Positions 15,771 through 22,096 of a DNA stretch of 44,340 bases are shown piece after piece. Both the position numbers and the translations under genes were made by a program. The stretch is taken from positions 1 to 44,340 of the IMG/VR virus record IMGVR_UViG_3300026455_000021; one strand, written 5' to 3'. The number at the start of each line of letters is the position of its first letter. The first letter of the stretch is position 1. Below the pieces are notes generated by a model. The model was not told the DNA's origin, made no database searches, and saw only the letters and a list, made by a program, of their open reading frames with translations. This DNA is from a virus.

Positions 15771-16861
15771 TGAGACTAAAGCAGTTATGGGAAGATTCGG
15801 GAGATTCTATAGCATTCTGTTTTGGTAGAATGAATCCTCCCACGCGAGGGCATAAAGCTGTGTTTGATACACTAGCAAAAACCAACAAGAACTATAGAAT
15901 ATTCATTAGCCCCGCACAAAAACCCTTAAAAAATAATCCATTAGACTTTGATACAAAAATCAAATTTATCAGAGTGATGTTTCCAGAACATGCCGCACAT
16001 GTTTCAGCAGATCCTGGCCTAAACACTATCATGGCTATCGCTGCTAAACTGTACGATGAAGGTTACAGGAAAATCACATTCGTAGGTGGCAGTGATAGAG
16101 TTGGCACATTCAAAGAGCTACTAGACAAATATAATGGGGTAGAAATGCCCAACGGCATGTACAACTTTGAAGAAATAAATGTTGTTACTAGCGGAGACAG
16201 AGATCCCGATGACGAGGGACTAGCAGGAATTAGTGCTAGTGGCGCACGTGATGCTGCTAGAGCAGGAGATGTAGAAGCATTCACTGAAATAACAGGTGCA
16301 GGCAAGTATGCCAAGCAATTATATGATGCTGTACGTTCGGGATTAAAAATCAAAGAAGAAGTTAATGAAGGTCCATTAGAACTTAACACTAAAGATCCTG
16401 TTGTAGTTATATCTGATCCTAAGACAGGAAAGATACTAGATAAAATGAATCTGTCTGCCGCTGCTATAAAATATAGATTAGGTCCGCCAGAGAATGTCAA
16501 GCAACAATTAGCACATCAAAACTACACTACCATAGGAAACTATGTAGTACAGGCACCAATGACAGGACAAGCCGCAGAGGCAATATTAGTAAATGATCCA
16601 GAGAAAGGTGCTCAGATCCGTCCAGACGGTGGTATGGGAACTTGGGATGAAAAATCTCTAGTATCTAACCTAAGCCGTAAATTTGAATCTATACAAGAGT
16701 TTCTCAAATACGGTAACTACGAAAATATCGAATACGTATTATACAAAGCAGGTGCTATGGAATCTATGATAACAGCGTTAGCACAATACAATAGATTCAA
16801 ACAGAAACAAGGCAAACGCCCCATAGGCAGAGGCCGAGAAATAGATATGGGGAAATACTGA
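15770..16861 (+). CDS. Cytidylyltransferase-like (NMNAT-fold) protein with C-terminal extension
   Basis: 363 residues. After MRLKQLWE comes a nucleotidylyltransferase domain (about 12-190): FCFGRMNPPTRGHKAVF contains the (H/T)xGH motif at TRGH (25-28), followed by TFVGGSDRVGTFKELLDKY and an ISASGARDAA segment in place of ISSTxxR. Such enzymes join NMN, pantetheine phosphate or similar to ATP; the substrate is unknown here. Residues 190-363 are a separate region of unknown function ending in a basic tail. LWE at 6-8 fits the T4 prohead-protease site ([LI]xE). Confidence 0.7.
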   Translation: MRLKQLWEDSGDSIAFCFGRMNPPTRGHKAVFDTLAKTNKNYRIFISPAQKPLKNNPLDFDTKIKFIRVMFPEHAAHVSADPGLNTIMAIAAKLYDEGYRKITFVGGSDRVGTFKELLDKYNGVEMPNGMYNFEEINVVTSGDRDPDDEGLAGISASGARDAARAGDVEAFTEITGAGKYAKQLYDAVRSGLKIKEEVNEGPLELNTKDPVVVISDPKTGKILDKMNLSAAAIKYRLGPPENVKQQLAHQNYTTIGNYVVQAPMTGQAAEAILVNDPEKGAQIRPDGGMGTWDEKSLVSNLSRKFESIQEFLKYGNYENIEYVLYKAGAMESMITALAQYNRFKQKQGKRPIGRGREIDMGKY

Positions 16862-17046
16862 TGCGTCTACGTGACTTATTTGAAAACGACTTACCTAAAA
16901 AGAGAGATCCTAATTGGAAAACTCTACAGGCCAAGCGTACTAGTGGTGCTGCTGGTGTTCATCGCGATAAGAAAAAAGAACAGAAGCAAGGCTACGAAAA
17001 ACATAAAAGTAAATCTACAGAAGAATCTCAAGATGGAACTCAGTGA
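16861..17046 (+). CDS. Small basic protein with capsid-targeting-like N-terminus
   Basis: 61 residues: MRLRDLFENDLPKKRDPNW followed by a Lys/Arg-rich, probably disordered part. LFE at residues 6-8 would be a prohead-protease site, leaving a small basic internal protein. The start overlaps the previous stop by one base, and its 3' end overlaps the next gene by 14 bases in another frame. No family recognised. Confidence 0.6.
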   Translation: MRLRDLFENDLPKKRDPNWKTLQAKRTSGAAGVHRDKKKEQKQGYEKHKSKSTEESQDGTQ

Positions 17047-17236
17047 ATTAAAACGCCTAGCAGGCATAACAGAATTTAAGGGCTATCAGCCATACGGCGG
17101 TAGCAATATAAGTATTACTGGCAATGAAAAAGGCGAACTGATGAAAAAACACAATATCAAACCAGGAACACCTGAATGGTTCCAGTTATGGTTTAGCAAG
17201 CCTTATCTAACCGGTGAAAAACCTGTAGGAAAATAA
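17033..17236 (+). CDS. Small protein (67 aa) with ELKRLAGI-type N-terminus
   Basis: 67 residues beginning MELSELKRLAGITEF. This ELSELKRLAGI start recurs in short marine T4-like phage proteins. ITE (12-14) fits an [LI]xE processing site. The remainder has GYQPYGGSNISITGNEKGEL and GTPEWFQLWFSKPYL. I place the start at the ATG inside the end of the previous gene because the frame upstream has no resemblance to a protein with this family's N-terminus. Confidence 0.6.
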   Translation: MELSELKRLAGITEFKGYQPYGGSNISITGNEKGELMKKHNIKPGTPEWFQLWFSKPYLTGEKPVGK

Positions 17237-17237
17237 A

Positions 17238-17582
17238 ATGCGTTGGAAAGAAATAACAGAAGGTTTGAAAAAAGAAAATACCACAGTACATGGCGCTAAA
17301 ACCTTTCCTGCGATCAAAGGATGGACTTATGATATGTATAGATGGGGTGTGGCTGCAGCTGGTAGCCCAGATCCACTACATGACATGGCTAAAGAAAGCG
17401 ATATCGCTAATAATCTAGTAGCTGTACAATTCAGTGATGGCGATAGAGAAATCATAGACCACAGCGCAAAAAGAATTGGTTTGAAAACACAAAAAATAGG
17501 TCCCGACAAAAGAAAAGAAAGCGAACACATCAACAATGCTAGTCCTGTAGCTAATGTAAAAAGAAATCGTTTCGGAGTTTAA
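17238..17582 (+). CDS. Conserved marine T4-like phage protein
   Basis: 114 residues beginning [13 protein letters not shown], with ITE at 6-8 as a possible [LI]xE cleavage site. The central part [19 protein letters not shown] and the end with [17 protein letters not shown] are family features I associate with proteins of unknown function found across marine T4-like phages. One base separates it from the previous stop, and the IscA-like gene follows one base after. Confidence 0.6.
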   Translation: MRWKEITEGLKKENTTVHGAKTFPAIKGWTYDMYRWGVAAAGSPDPLHDMAKESDIANNLVAVQFSDGDREIIDHSAKRIGLKTQKIGPDKRKESEHINNASPVANVKRNRFGV

Positions 17583-17583
17583 C

Positions 17584-17907
17584 ATGGTAGAAATCACTCC
17601 AGCAGCAAAAGTCAAAATACAAGATTTACTTTCAGAAGAAAATAATGAAAATCTAAAACTTCGTACCTTTGTACAAGGTGGAGGATGTAGTGGGTTTAGT
17701 TATGGGTTTACTTTTGATGATGTAAAAAACGATGATGATTTTTCTATAGATATCGGACGTTGGCAAGTGCTTATCGATTCTATGAGCATGATGTATCTAG
17801 AAGGTGCCAGCATAGATTACAAAGAAGATATCATGGGCAGTCAATTTGTTATCAGCAATCCTAATGCGCAAAGCACATGTGGTTGCGGGAGCAGTTTTTC
17901 AGTATGA
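17584..17907 (+). CDS. A-type iron-sulfur carrier (IscA/ErpA/HesB family)
   Basis: 107 residues of the A-type carrier family, which deliver Fe-S clusters to apo-proteins. It has [13 protein letters not shown] at the start, [13 protein letters not shown] with the first Cys, [17 protein letters not shown], and [11 protein letters not shown] with the paired CGC at the C-terminus; all three ligand Cys are present. HesB/IscA-like genes occur in several marine T4-like phages. It does not share the capsid-targeting-like start of its neighbours. It could serve the two radical SAM enzymes in this window. Confidence 0.88.
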   Translation: MVEITPAAKVKIQDLLSEENNENLKLRTFVQGGGCSGFSYGFTFDDVKNDDDFSIDIGRWQVLIDSMSMMYLEGASIDYKEDIMGSQFVISNPNAQSTCGCGSSFSV

Positions 17908-17940
17908 ACGAGTATCCAGTATATCCAGAGGATGATGGTT

Positions 17941-18042
17941 ATGACCGTCCGAGAAACCCTTATAGCCCTGTTTAAAGACATACTAGAAGGAATTATTAGA
18001 TTTGGTTGTGGCCTAGCAGGAATAATTTATGAGAGCAAGTGA
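17941..18042 (+). CDS. Putative 33-residue amphipathic peptide
   Basis: A short frame MTVRETLIALFKDILEG then IIRFGCGLAGIIYESK fills the gap between the IscA-like gene and the nucleotidase gene and overlaps the latter by 14 bases. GATGG precedes the ATG, a weak ribosome site. A competing 23-residue frame starts at 17904. Either could be chance; the hydrophobic pattern suggests membrane association. Confidence 0.35.
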   Translation: MTVRETLIALFKDILEGIIRFGCGLAGIIYESK

Positions 18043-19123
18043 ATTAAAATTACCGCAGGGAATGGAAGTCTATGTTGACATGGACGGTGTCCTCGCAGAT
18101 TTTTTCTCAGAATATGCCAAACTAGCCGGTATCGAATCAGGCAACTACAGAGACATTCCTCCAGCTAAAGCAGATCCAACGTTAAACAAGATGATAGGCA
18201 CTGACTTCTTTTATAGATTGCCTAAGTTTCCTACCGCTGACAAACTACTAGATATCGTTGTCGATGCTGCTGGCAGCTATAATATCTGTTCAAGCCCTCT
18301 CAGAGGCGATCACGAAAATTCCGGTGTACAAAAAAGACGCTGGATAGAAAAACATCTAGCAGTAAAACCTAAAAATATTTTTATAGTAGCTAACAAAGCC
18401 AAGTACGCAGTCAATGCCAATGGCATGCCTAATGTCTTAATAGATGATAGAGGTAGCAACATTTCATCCTGGGAAGCAGCAGGCGGTATAGGTATCAAAT
18501 ATCAAGCTGACGAAGATACACTTAAAAAAGTATTAGATGGGTTGAAACGTGCCCGTCGTGTTGGTCAAGGAGAAGAGCCTCACGAACCACAACAGCTAAT
18601 CAGCAAAGATAGAGGCGGCAGCAATGCTATCGCTACTGCCAAAGACGAAAGTATCGAAGAATCAAGAAGATCTGGGTTTTATTCTGTACACAAGTTCTTA
18701 ACAAAATACAATAGATTCGACCCTATAGGCAGTCCTACTAAGTTTTCCGGAAGTGCTGTCGGCAAGACTTTGGACTATCTCAAACAGACTAACATGCCAG
18801 TAAAGGTAACTATCAATGATCATAAAGGTGAATTTGATAGTGTGATTATCGAACCGGGCGATCACGTAAAACGTGCTGTCGAAAGACTGGGTTTCATAGA
18901 TGACAGTCCGGATGTAGCATTAGACGTTAAAGAAGTTAGCAAGCAAGGTGTGGCGGAAAACTTTGCTGATGGCAAAGGACCAGGTCGCCCAGGTGATAGC
19001 CAACGCCATGGAATACCTAAAAAAGCCACTATGGCTGAATTAGAAAAAGCCTCACACGCTAAAGGACGTAAAGGACAGCTAGCCCGTTGGCAAATAAATA
19101 TGAGACGGGGTAGAAAGAAATGA
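18029..19123 (+). CDS. 5'(3')-deoxyribonucleotidase-like HAD protein with conserved basic C-terminus
   Basis: 364 residues. The HAD phosphatase domain (about 12-185) has VYVDMDGVLADFF with D17 and D19 as nucleophile and acid, SSPLRGDHENSGVQKRRWIE, and FIVANKAKYAV then NVLIDDRG, as in NT5C-type 5' nucleotidases that dephosphorylate dNMPs. Residues 210-300 form a separate domain. The last ~50 residues (GRPGDSQRHGIPKKATMAEL, then LARWQINMRRGRKK) are a basic module I know at the C-termini of other marine T4-like phage proteins. The start MRASEL fits the local N-terminal pattern. Confidence 0.75.
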   Translation: MRASELKLPQGMEVYVDMDGVLADFFSEYAKLAGIESGNYRDIPPAKADPTLNKMIGTDFFYRLPKFPTADKLLDIVVDAAGSYNICSSPLRGDHENSGVQKRRWIEKHLAVKPKNIFIVANKAKYAVNANGMPNVLIDDRGSNISSWEAAGGIGIKYQADEDTLKKVLDGLKRARRVGQGEEPHEPQQLISKDRGGSNAIATAKDESIEESRRSGFYSVHKFLTKYNRFDPIGSPTKFSGSAVGKTLDYLKQTNMPVKVTINDHKGEFDSVIIEPGDHVKRAVERLGFIDDSPDVALDVKEVSKQGVAENFADGKGPGRPGDSQRHGIPKKATMAELEKASHAKGRKGQLARWQINMRRGRKK

Positions 19124-19305
19124 GATTTGGCGAGCTAGTAAATGATTATAGATATTATGGAGCTAGGATCAAGGTAAAACTTAATGGATCTACTTCTTAC
19201 ATTGATACAGCAGTTAACGCTAAAAACAGAGAAATGGCTAGGAGATTGTTTAAAGTAATGTACGGGCCCAGCTCTATGGTAACTAATGTACGAGAAATCA
19301 AATGA
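19120..19305 (+). CDS. Small conserved phage protein
   Basis: 61 residues beginning MRFGELVND, again E5-L6. The remainder (IKVKLNGSTSYID; NREMARRLFKVMYGPSS) is a compact beta-alpha module that I associate with short conserved proteins of marine T4-like phages. Function unknown. Four-base overlaps on both sides. Confidence 0.6.
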   Translation: MRFGELVNDYRYYGARIKVKLNGSTSYIDTAVNAKNREMARRLFKVMYGPSSMVTNVREIK

Positions 19306-19493
19306 AATTAGCAGAACTACTAGCAAAACCATCAAAAATCAAGGAATCTGCTACAGCAGGTGCTACTAGCGCAGGAAATATAGCGTCTGTAGCCAACCCT
19401 AACATAGCTAGATCTAAGAAAAAAGTAAAAACAGCTAATGCCCTTGATACCAAGGACGTAAGCATATTCGGCGGTCCGGCTTTCAAAAGATAA
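19302..19493 (+). CDS. Small protein with ATSAGNIAS motif
   Basis: 63 residues: MKLAELLAKPSKIKES, then GATSAGNIASVANPN, a Lys-rich part and SIFGGPAFKR. The (A/T)SAGNIAS module is one I recognise from short proteins of marine T4-like phages. IKE at 13-15 matches the [LI]xE processing consensus. Function unknown; packaging in the capsid is inference from the N-terminus. Confidence 0.6.
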   Translation: MKLAELLAKPSKIKESATAGATSAGNIASVANPNIARSKKKVKTANALDTKDVSIFGGPAFKR

Positions 19494-19496
19494 ATA
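19489..19496 (+). promoter_or_regulatory. Candidate late promoter (GATAAATA)
   Basis: GATAAATA overlaps the stop codon of the preceding gene and lies 59 bases before the ATG of the 411-residue gene, which has its own ribosome site AAGGAAA. The 62-base gap holds nothing else. Confidence 0.4.
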
Positions 19497-19555
19497 TACG
19501 TATGAAAAGAAAGCTCATGGAGCCAACAAGTTAATGAAGACCCAAGGAAAATAAC

Positions 19556-20791
19556 ATGGATTTTAAAGCACTCATCCAAAAAATAGACAGTATTGATATT
19601 CCAGCGACGCCTGTAGCAGCACCAAAGCTAGCTGATCCCGTCGTACTAGAAGAAAGCATGGCTATCAAGGTTCTAGCAGGAGTTACTCCGCTAACAGAAT
19701 CAATTCTAGCTGAAAAGAAAGCCAAGCCCGATTTCCTAGATATGGATAAAGATGGCAACAAGAAAGAGCCAATGAAAAAGGCAGCTAAAGACGCTAAGGT
19801 CAAAGAAGCTTCCGAACACAAAGACAAGGATTCATTTGATAAGAGTGCTAAACCAGGTGATACTGTCAAAACTTCTAAGGGCACATTGACCAAGACCAAG
19901 ACTGGTGTCAAGCATGAGCGCAAATATACAGAAGGTATGGAAAGCACAGCAGAAATGGCTCATCACCATGCTTCAGAATATGCCAAGCATCACAAAGCAG
20001 GAAACCTAGAGATGTGTATGCATCACAAAGAATCCTGTGAAAAATGCGGTGGTAAGATTTCACACGGTGAAATGGGTGAATGCTACCATCAACACGCAGG
20101 CATGAACCAAGGTCAACCATACAATGTACAAGAAGGTGTTATCGGCGCAGGAGTAGGCGCTGGCCTAGGAGCTCTAGTCGGTGGACCAGTTGGTGCTGTC
20201 GTAGGTGGCGGTTTGGGTCAAGCTGTAACCAATTCTATGACCAACGAAACTAAAAAGTGTACCTGTGAAACTGTAGGCAAGACCAAATGCTCAGTACATG
20301 GTTCGATGAAAGAAGCTTCTACAGGAGATTATTCTGCCAAGAAAGCTCGCGCTGGTAAAGACATTGGTAAGCCAGGTAAGAACTTTTCTAAGATTGCTAA
20401 GTCAGCAGGTGGTGGAGAAAAAGGCAAGAAGATTGCCGGCGCTGTGTTAAAGAAACAACGTGCCAACGAAGCTGCCAAACCAGATTATATCGATCTAGAC
20501 AAAGATGGTAACAAGAAAGAGCCAATGAAGAAGGCAGCTAAGGATGCTAAAACCAAGAAGCCTATGAAAGAATCAGTAGAAACAAAACTGACCTTTGTCA
20601 ATGCTCTTGCTATCGTTAAAGAAAGCAATTACACAAAACAGATCGATCCTAAAGATGAAGCACTGTGGGATTGGGCTCAACGTGTAGCAAAAAACAAATT
20701 CACTGAATCAGCAAAAGCAGATGCGTTTGCCGCTATGACCTATGAAAGAATGGGCGGTGATTGGGACGTCTGCGATACTATTACAGAATAA
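19556..20791 (+). CDS. Probable internal virion protein with duplicated EF-hand-like loops
   Basis: 411 residues, Lys-rich. A 25-residue unit is duplicated at 57-81 and 308-332 with the core LDxDKDGNKKEPMKKAAKDA; its DxDxDG resembles an EF-hand or dockerin calcium loop. Residues 133-180 are His/Cys-rich (C154, C161, C164, C176 and many His), and a second Cys group is at 235-245. Residues 195-225 are a glycine zipper (GAGVGAGLGALVGGPVG), a possible membrane-inserting segment. LEE, LTE and LAE at 31-53 fit [LI]xE. A packaged protein acting during DNA entry is inference. Confidence 0.6.
   Translation: MDFKALIQKIDSIDIPATPVAAPKLADPVVLEESMAIKVLAGVTPLTESILAEKKAKPDFLDMDKDGNKKEPMKKAAKDAKVKEASEHKDKDSFDKSAKPGDTVKTSKGTLTKTKTGVKHERKYTEGMESTAEMAHHHASEYAKHHKAGNLEMCMHHKESCEKCGGKISHGEMGECYHQHAGMNQGQPYNVQEGVIGAGVGAGLGALVGGPVGAVVGGGLGQAVTNSMTNETKKCTCETVGKTKCSVHGSMKEASTGDYSAKKARAGKDIGKPGKNFSKIAKSAGGGEKGKKIAGAVLKKQRANEAAKPDYIDLDKDGNKKEPMKKAAKDAKTKKPMKESVETKLTFVNALAIVKESNYTKQIDPKDEALWDWAQRVAKNKFTESAKADAFAAMTYERMGGDWDVCDTITE
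19724..19798 (+). repeat. EF-hand-like protein repeat, copy 1
   Basis: Codes for residues 57-81 of the 411-residue protein, with D62, D64 and D66 before G67. Copy 2 is at 20477-20551 and differs at only a few residues, suggesting internal duplication. Confidence 0.65.
20477..20551 (+). repeat. EF-hand-like protein repeat, copy 2
   Basis: Codes for residues 308-332 of the same protein. The 17 residues following the first Asp pair (KDGNKKEPMKKAAKDAK) are identical to copy 1. Confidence 0.65.
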
Positions 20792-20802
20792 GGAAATAAA
20801 AG

Positions 20803-21417
20803 ATGGCTAGTCTAGAACAAATCCAAGCTGCTTTCCCACATGCTAATCCTAACAGAATAGCTGAACTATATGATGGATTCATGGAAGCATTTGAATTGTT
20901 TGAAATTAACACACCTTCAAGACAAGCTGCTTTCTTAGCGCAATGCGCACATGAAAGTGGCAACTTTAATGCTATGGTAGAAAATCTAAATTACTCAGCC
21001 GATGGTTTACAAAAGATTTTCCATAAGTATTTTCCAGATTCAGAAATAGCAAGTCAATACGCTCGCAAACCAGAAATGATTGCCAACAGAGTGTATGCTA
21101 ACAGAATGGGCAACGGTGACGAAGCCAGCGGAGATGGTTTCCGCTATCGTGGTCGTGGACTGATCCAAGTCACAGGCAAGAACAACTACAGAGCCTGTGG
21201 TGATGCTCTTGGTGCTGATTTATTATCAGAACCAGATCTATTAGAAACATCCCCAGGCGCAGTACTATCAGCTGGTTGGTTCTGGGCTGCTAATGGGTTG
21301 AATGCCTACGCAGATGCCGGCGACATCCTAACAATGACCAAACGTATCAATGGCGGCACTATTGGTCTAGAAGATCGCAAAAAGCATTACGAACACGCGA
21401 TGCACGTTTTGGCATAA
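20803..21417 (+). CDS. GH19 endolysin (chitinase-fold lysozyme)
   Basis: 204 residues, close to a single GH19 domain. It has FLAQCAHESGNFNAMVENLN with the catalytic Glu candidate in HES, then MIANRVYANRMGNGDEASGD and FRYRGRGLIQVTGKNNY, the standard GH19 phage-lysozyme core. No signal peptide is seen, so export would need the holin. It would cleave peptidoglycan during lysis. It is separated by 11 kb from the holin and spanins. Confidence 0.9.
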   Translation: MASLEQIQAAFPHANPNRIAELYDGFMEAFELFEINTPSRQAAFLAQCAHESGNFNAMVENLNYSADGLQKIFHKYFPDSEIASQYARKPEMIANRVYANRMGNGDEASGDGFRYRGRGLIQVTGKNNYRACGDALGADLLSEPDLLETSPGAVLSAGWFWAANGLNAYADAGDILTMTKRINGGTIGLEDRKKHYEHAMHVLA

Positions 21418-21423
21418 AAATTT

Positions 21424-21453
21424 TTGCTCTTCGGGGCTCAAGTCATATATAAT
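21424..21453 (+). promoter_or_regulatory. Promoter with consensus -10 (TATAAT)
   Basis: TATAAT (21448-21453) is preceded 18 bases earlier by TTGCTC (21424-21429), a moderate -35. The gene at 21477 follows with ribosome site TAGGAG. The 59-base gap after the endolysin has no clear terminator. Confidence 0.55.
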
Positions 21454-21476
21454 AGCTATATTAGGAGTTATTATAA

Positions 21477-21737
21477 ATGGCTAAAATTTACGGTCCCGAA
21501 GAAAAAGCAAAATTAGAACGTTTAATCGCAGAAGGTTCTAATGTTCTAAGAGAAGTAGAAGACCTACAAGAAGGTCTTAAAGAAACTGTCAAAGCTGTGG
21601 CAGAAGAACTCCAAGTAAAACCCAGCATCATCAACAAAGCTATACGTATCGCTCATAAGGGTAACTGGAAAGACCACGAATCTGAATGGGAAGAAATCGA
21701 AGGCATCCTCGGTGTTACTAAACATTTACCAGAATGA
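21477..21737 (+). CDS. DsbA-like dsDNA-binding protein (T4 dsbA type)
   Basis: 86 residues, all helical: YGPEEKAKLERLIAEGSNVL, then LKETVKAVAEELQVKPSIIN, and a final amphipathic helix. Length and pattern resemble T4 DsbA, a double-stranded-DNA-binding protein linked to late transcription, and its marine phage relatives. TAGGAG precedes the ATG by about ten bases. It lies directly upstream of the polymerase region and overlaps the membrane-protein gene by four bases. Confidence 0.6.
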   Translation: MAKIYGPEEKAKLERLIAEGSNVLREVEDLQEGLKETVKAVAEELQVKPSIINKAIRIAHKGNWKDHESEWEEIEGILGVTKHLPE

Positions 21738-22024
21738 TAGATCTATTAAAACCCACATTCGATTGGATTAGGGATGACTGGTCTAGTCATCCTGTCCGCT
21801 TTGTGGTGGAGTTGTTTGCTTGGGCTATCAGCATATTTTGTAGTATCACGATGGCAGTCACTGTACCAAACCCGCCTCTTTTGGCTCTCTACCCTGTTTG
21901 GATTACTGGCTGTGCTCTGTATGCTTGGGCTGCTTGGACTAGAAAAAGTTTCGGCATGTTGGCTAACTATATCTTGCTGACCAGTATCGATACTGTTGGC
22001 TTGATAAGAATGCTAACTAATTAA
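21734..22024 (+). CDS. Small membrane protein
   Basis: 96 residues with two or three hydrophobic segments (about 22-45, 48-70 and possibly 75-92), separated by short polar turns, and a WIRDDWSSHP N-terminal part. No family recognised. Its ATG overlaps the DsbA-like stop. Its role next to gp43 is not known. Confidence 0.6.
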   Translation: MIDLLKPTFDWIRDDWSSHPVRFVVELFAWAISIFCSITMAVTVPNPPLLALYPVWITGCALYAWAAWTRKSFGMLANYILLTSIDTVGLIRMLTN

Positions 22025-22037
22025 TATAGATTACGGT

Positions 22038-22057
22038 TGATCAGCCATAAATGATCA
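22038..22057 (+). promoter_or_regulatory. gp43 leader hairpin 1 (8-nt loop GCCATAAA)
   Basis: TGATCA, loop GCCATAAA, TGATCA form a 6-bp stem with an eight-base loop, extendable by G-U pairs. The loop matches that of hairpin 2 at seven of eight positions although the stems differ, which suggests that the loop is what a protein reads. Confidence 0.6.
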
Positions 22058-22067
22058 GTTTGGTATT

Positions 22068-22085
22068 TGCCAGCCCTAAATGGCA
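22068..22085 (+). promoter_or_regulatory. gp43 leader hairpin 2 (8-nt loop GCCCTAAA), at the ribosome site
   Basis: TGCCA, loop GCCCTAAA, TGGCA form a 5-bp stem with an eight-base loop, immediately followed by TAGGAG (22086-22091), the ribosome site of the polymerase gene. This is the geometry of the T4 gp43 autogenous translational operator. The loop sequence itself is not that of T4. Confidence 0.65.
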
Positions 22086-22096
22086 TAGGAGAATTG

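Noticed and set aside
16861-17236. A frameshifted single gene
   Set aside because: Two overlapping frames each have a natural, tag-like N-terminus (MRLRDLFEN and MELSELKRLAGI), so two small genes are more likely.
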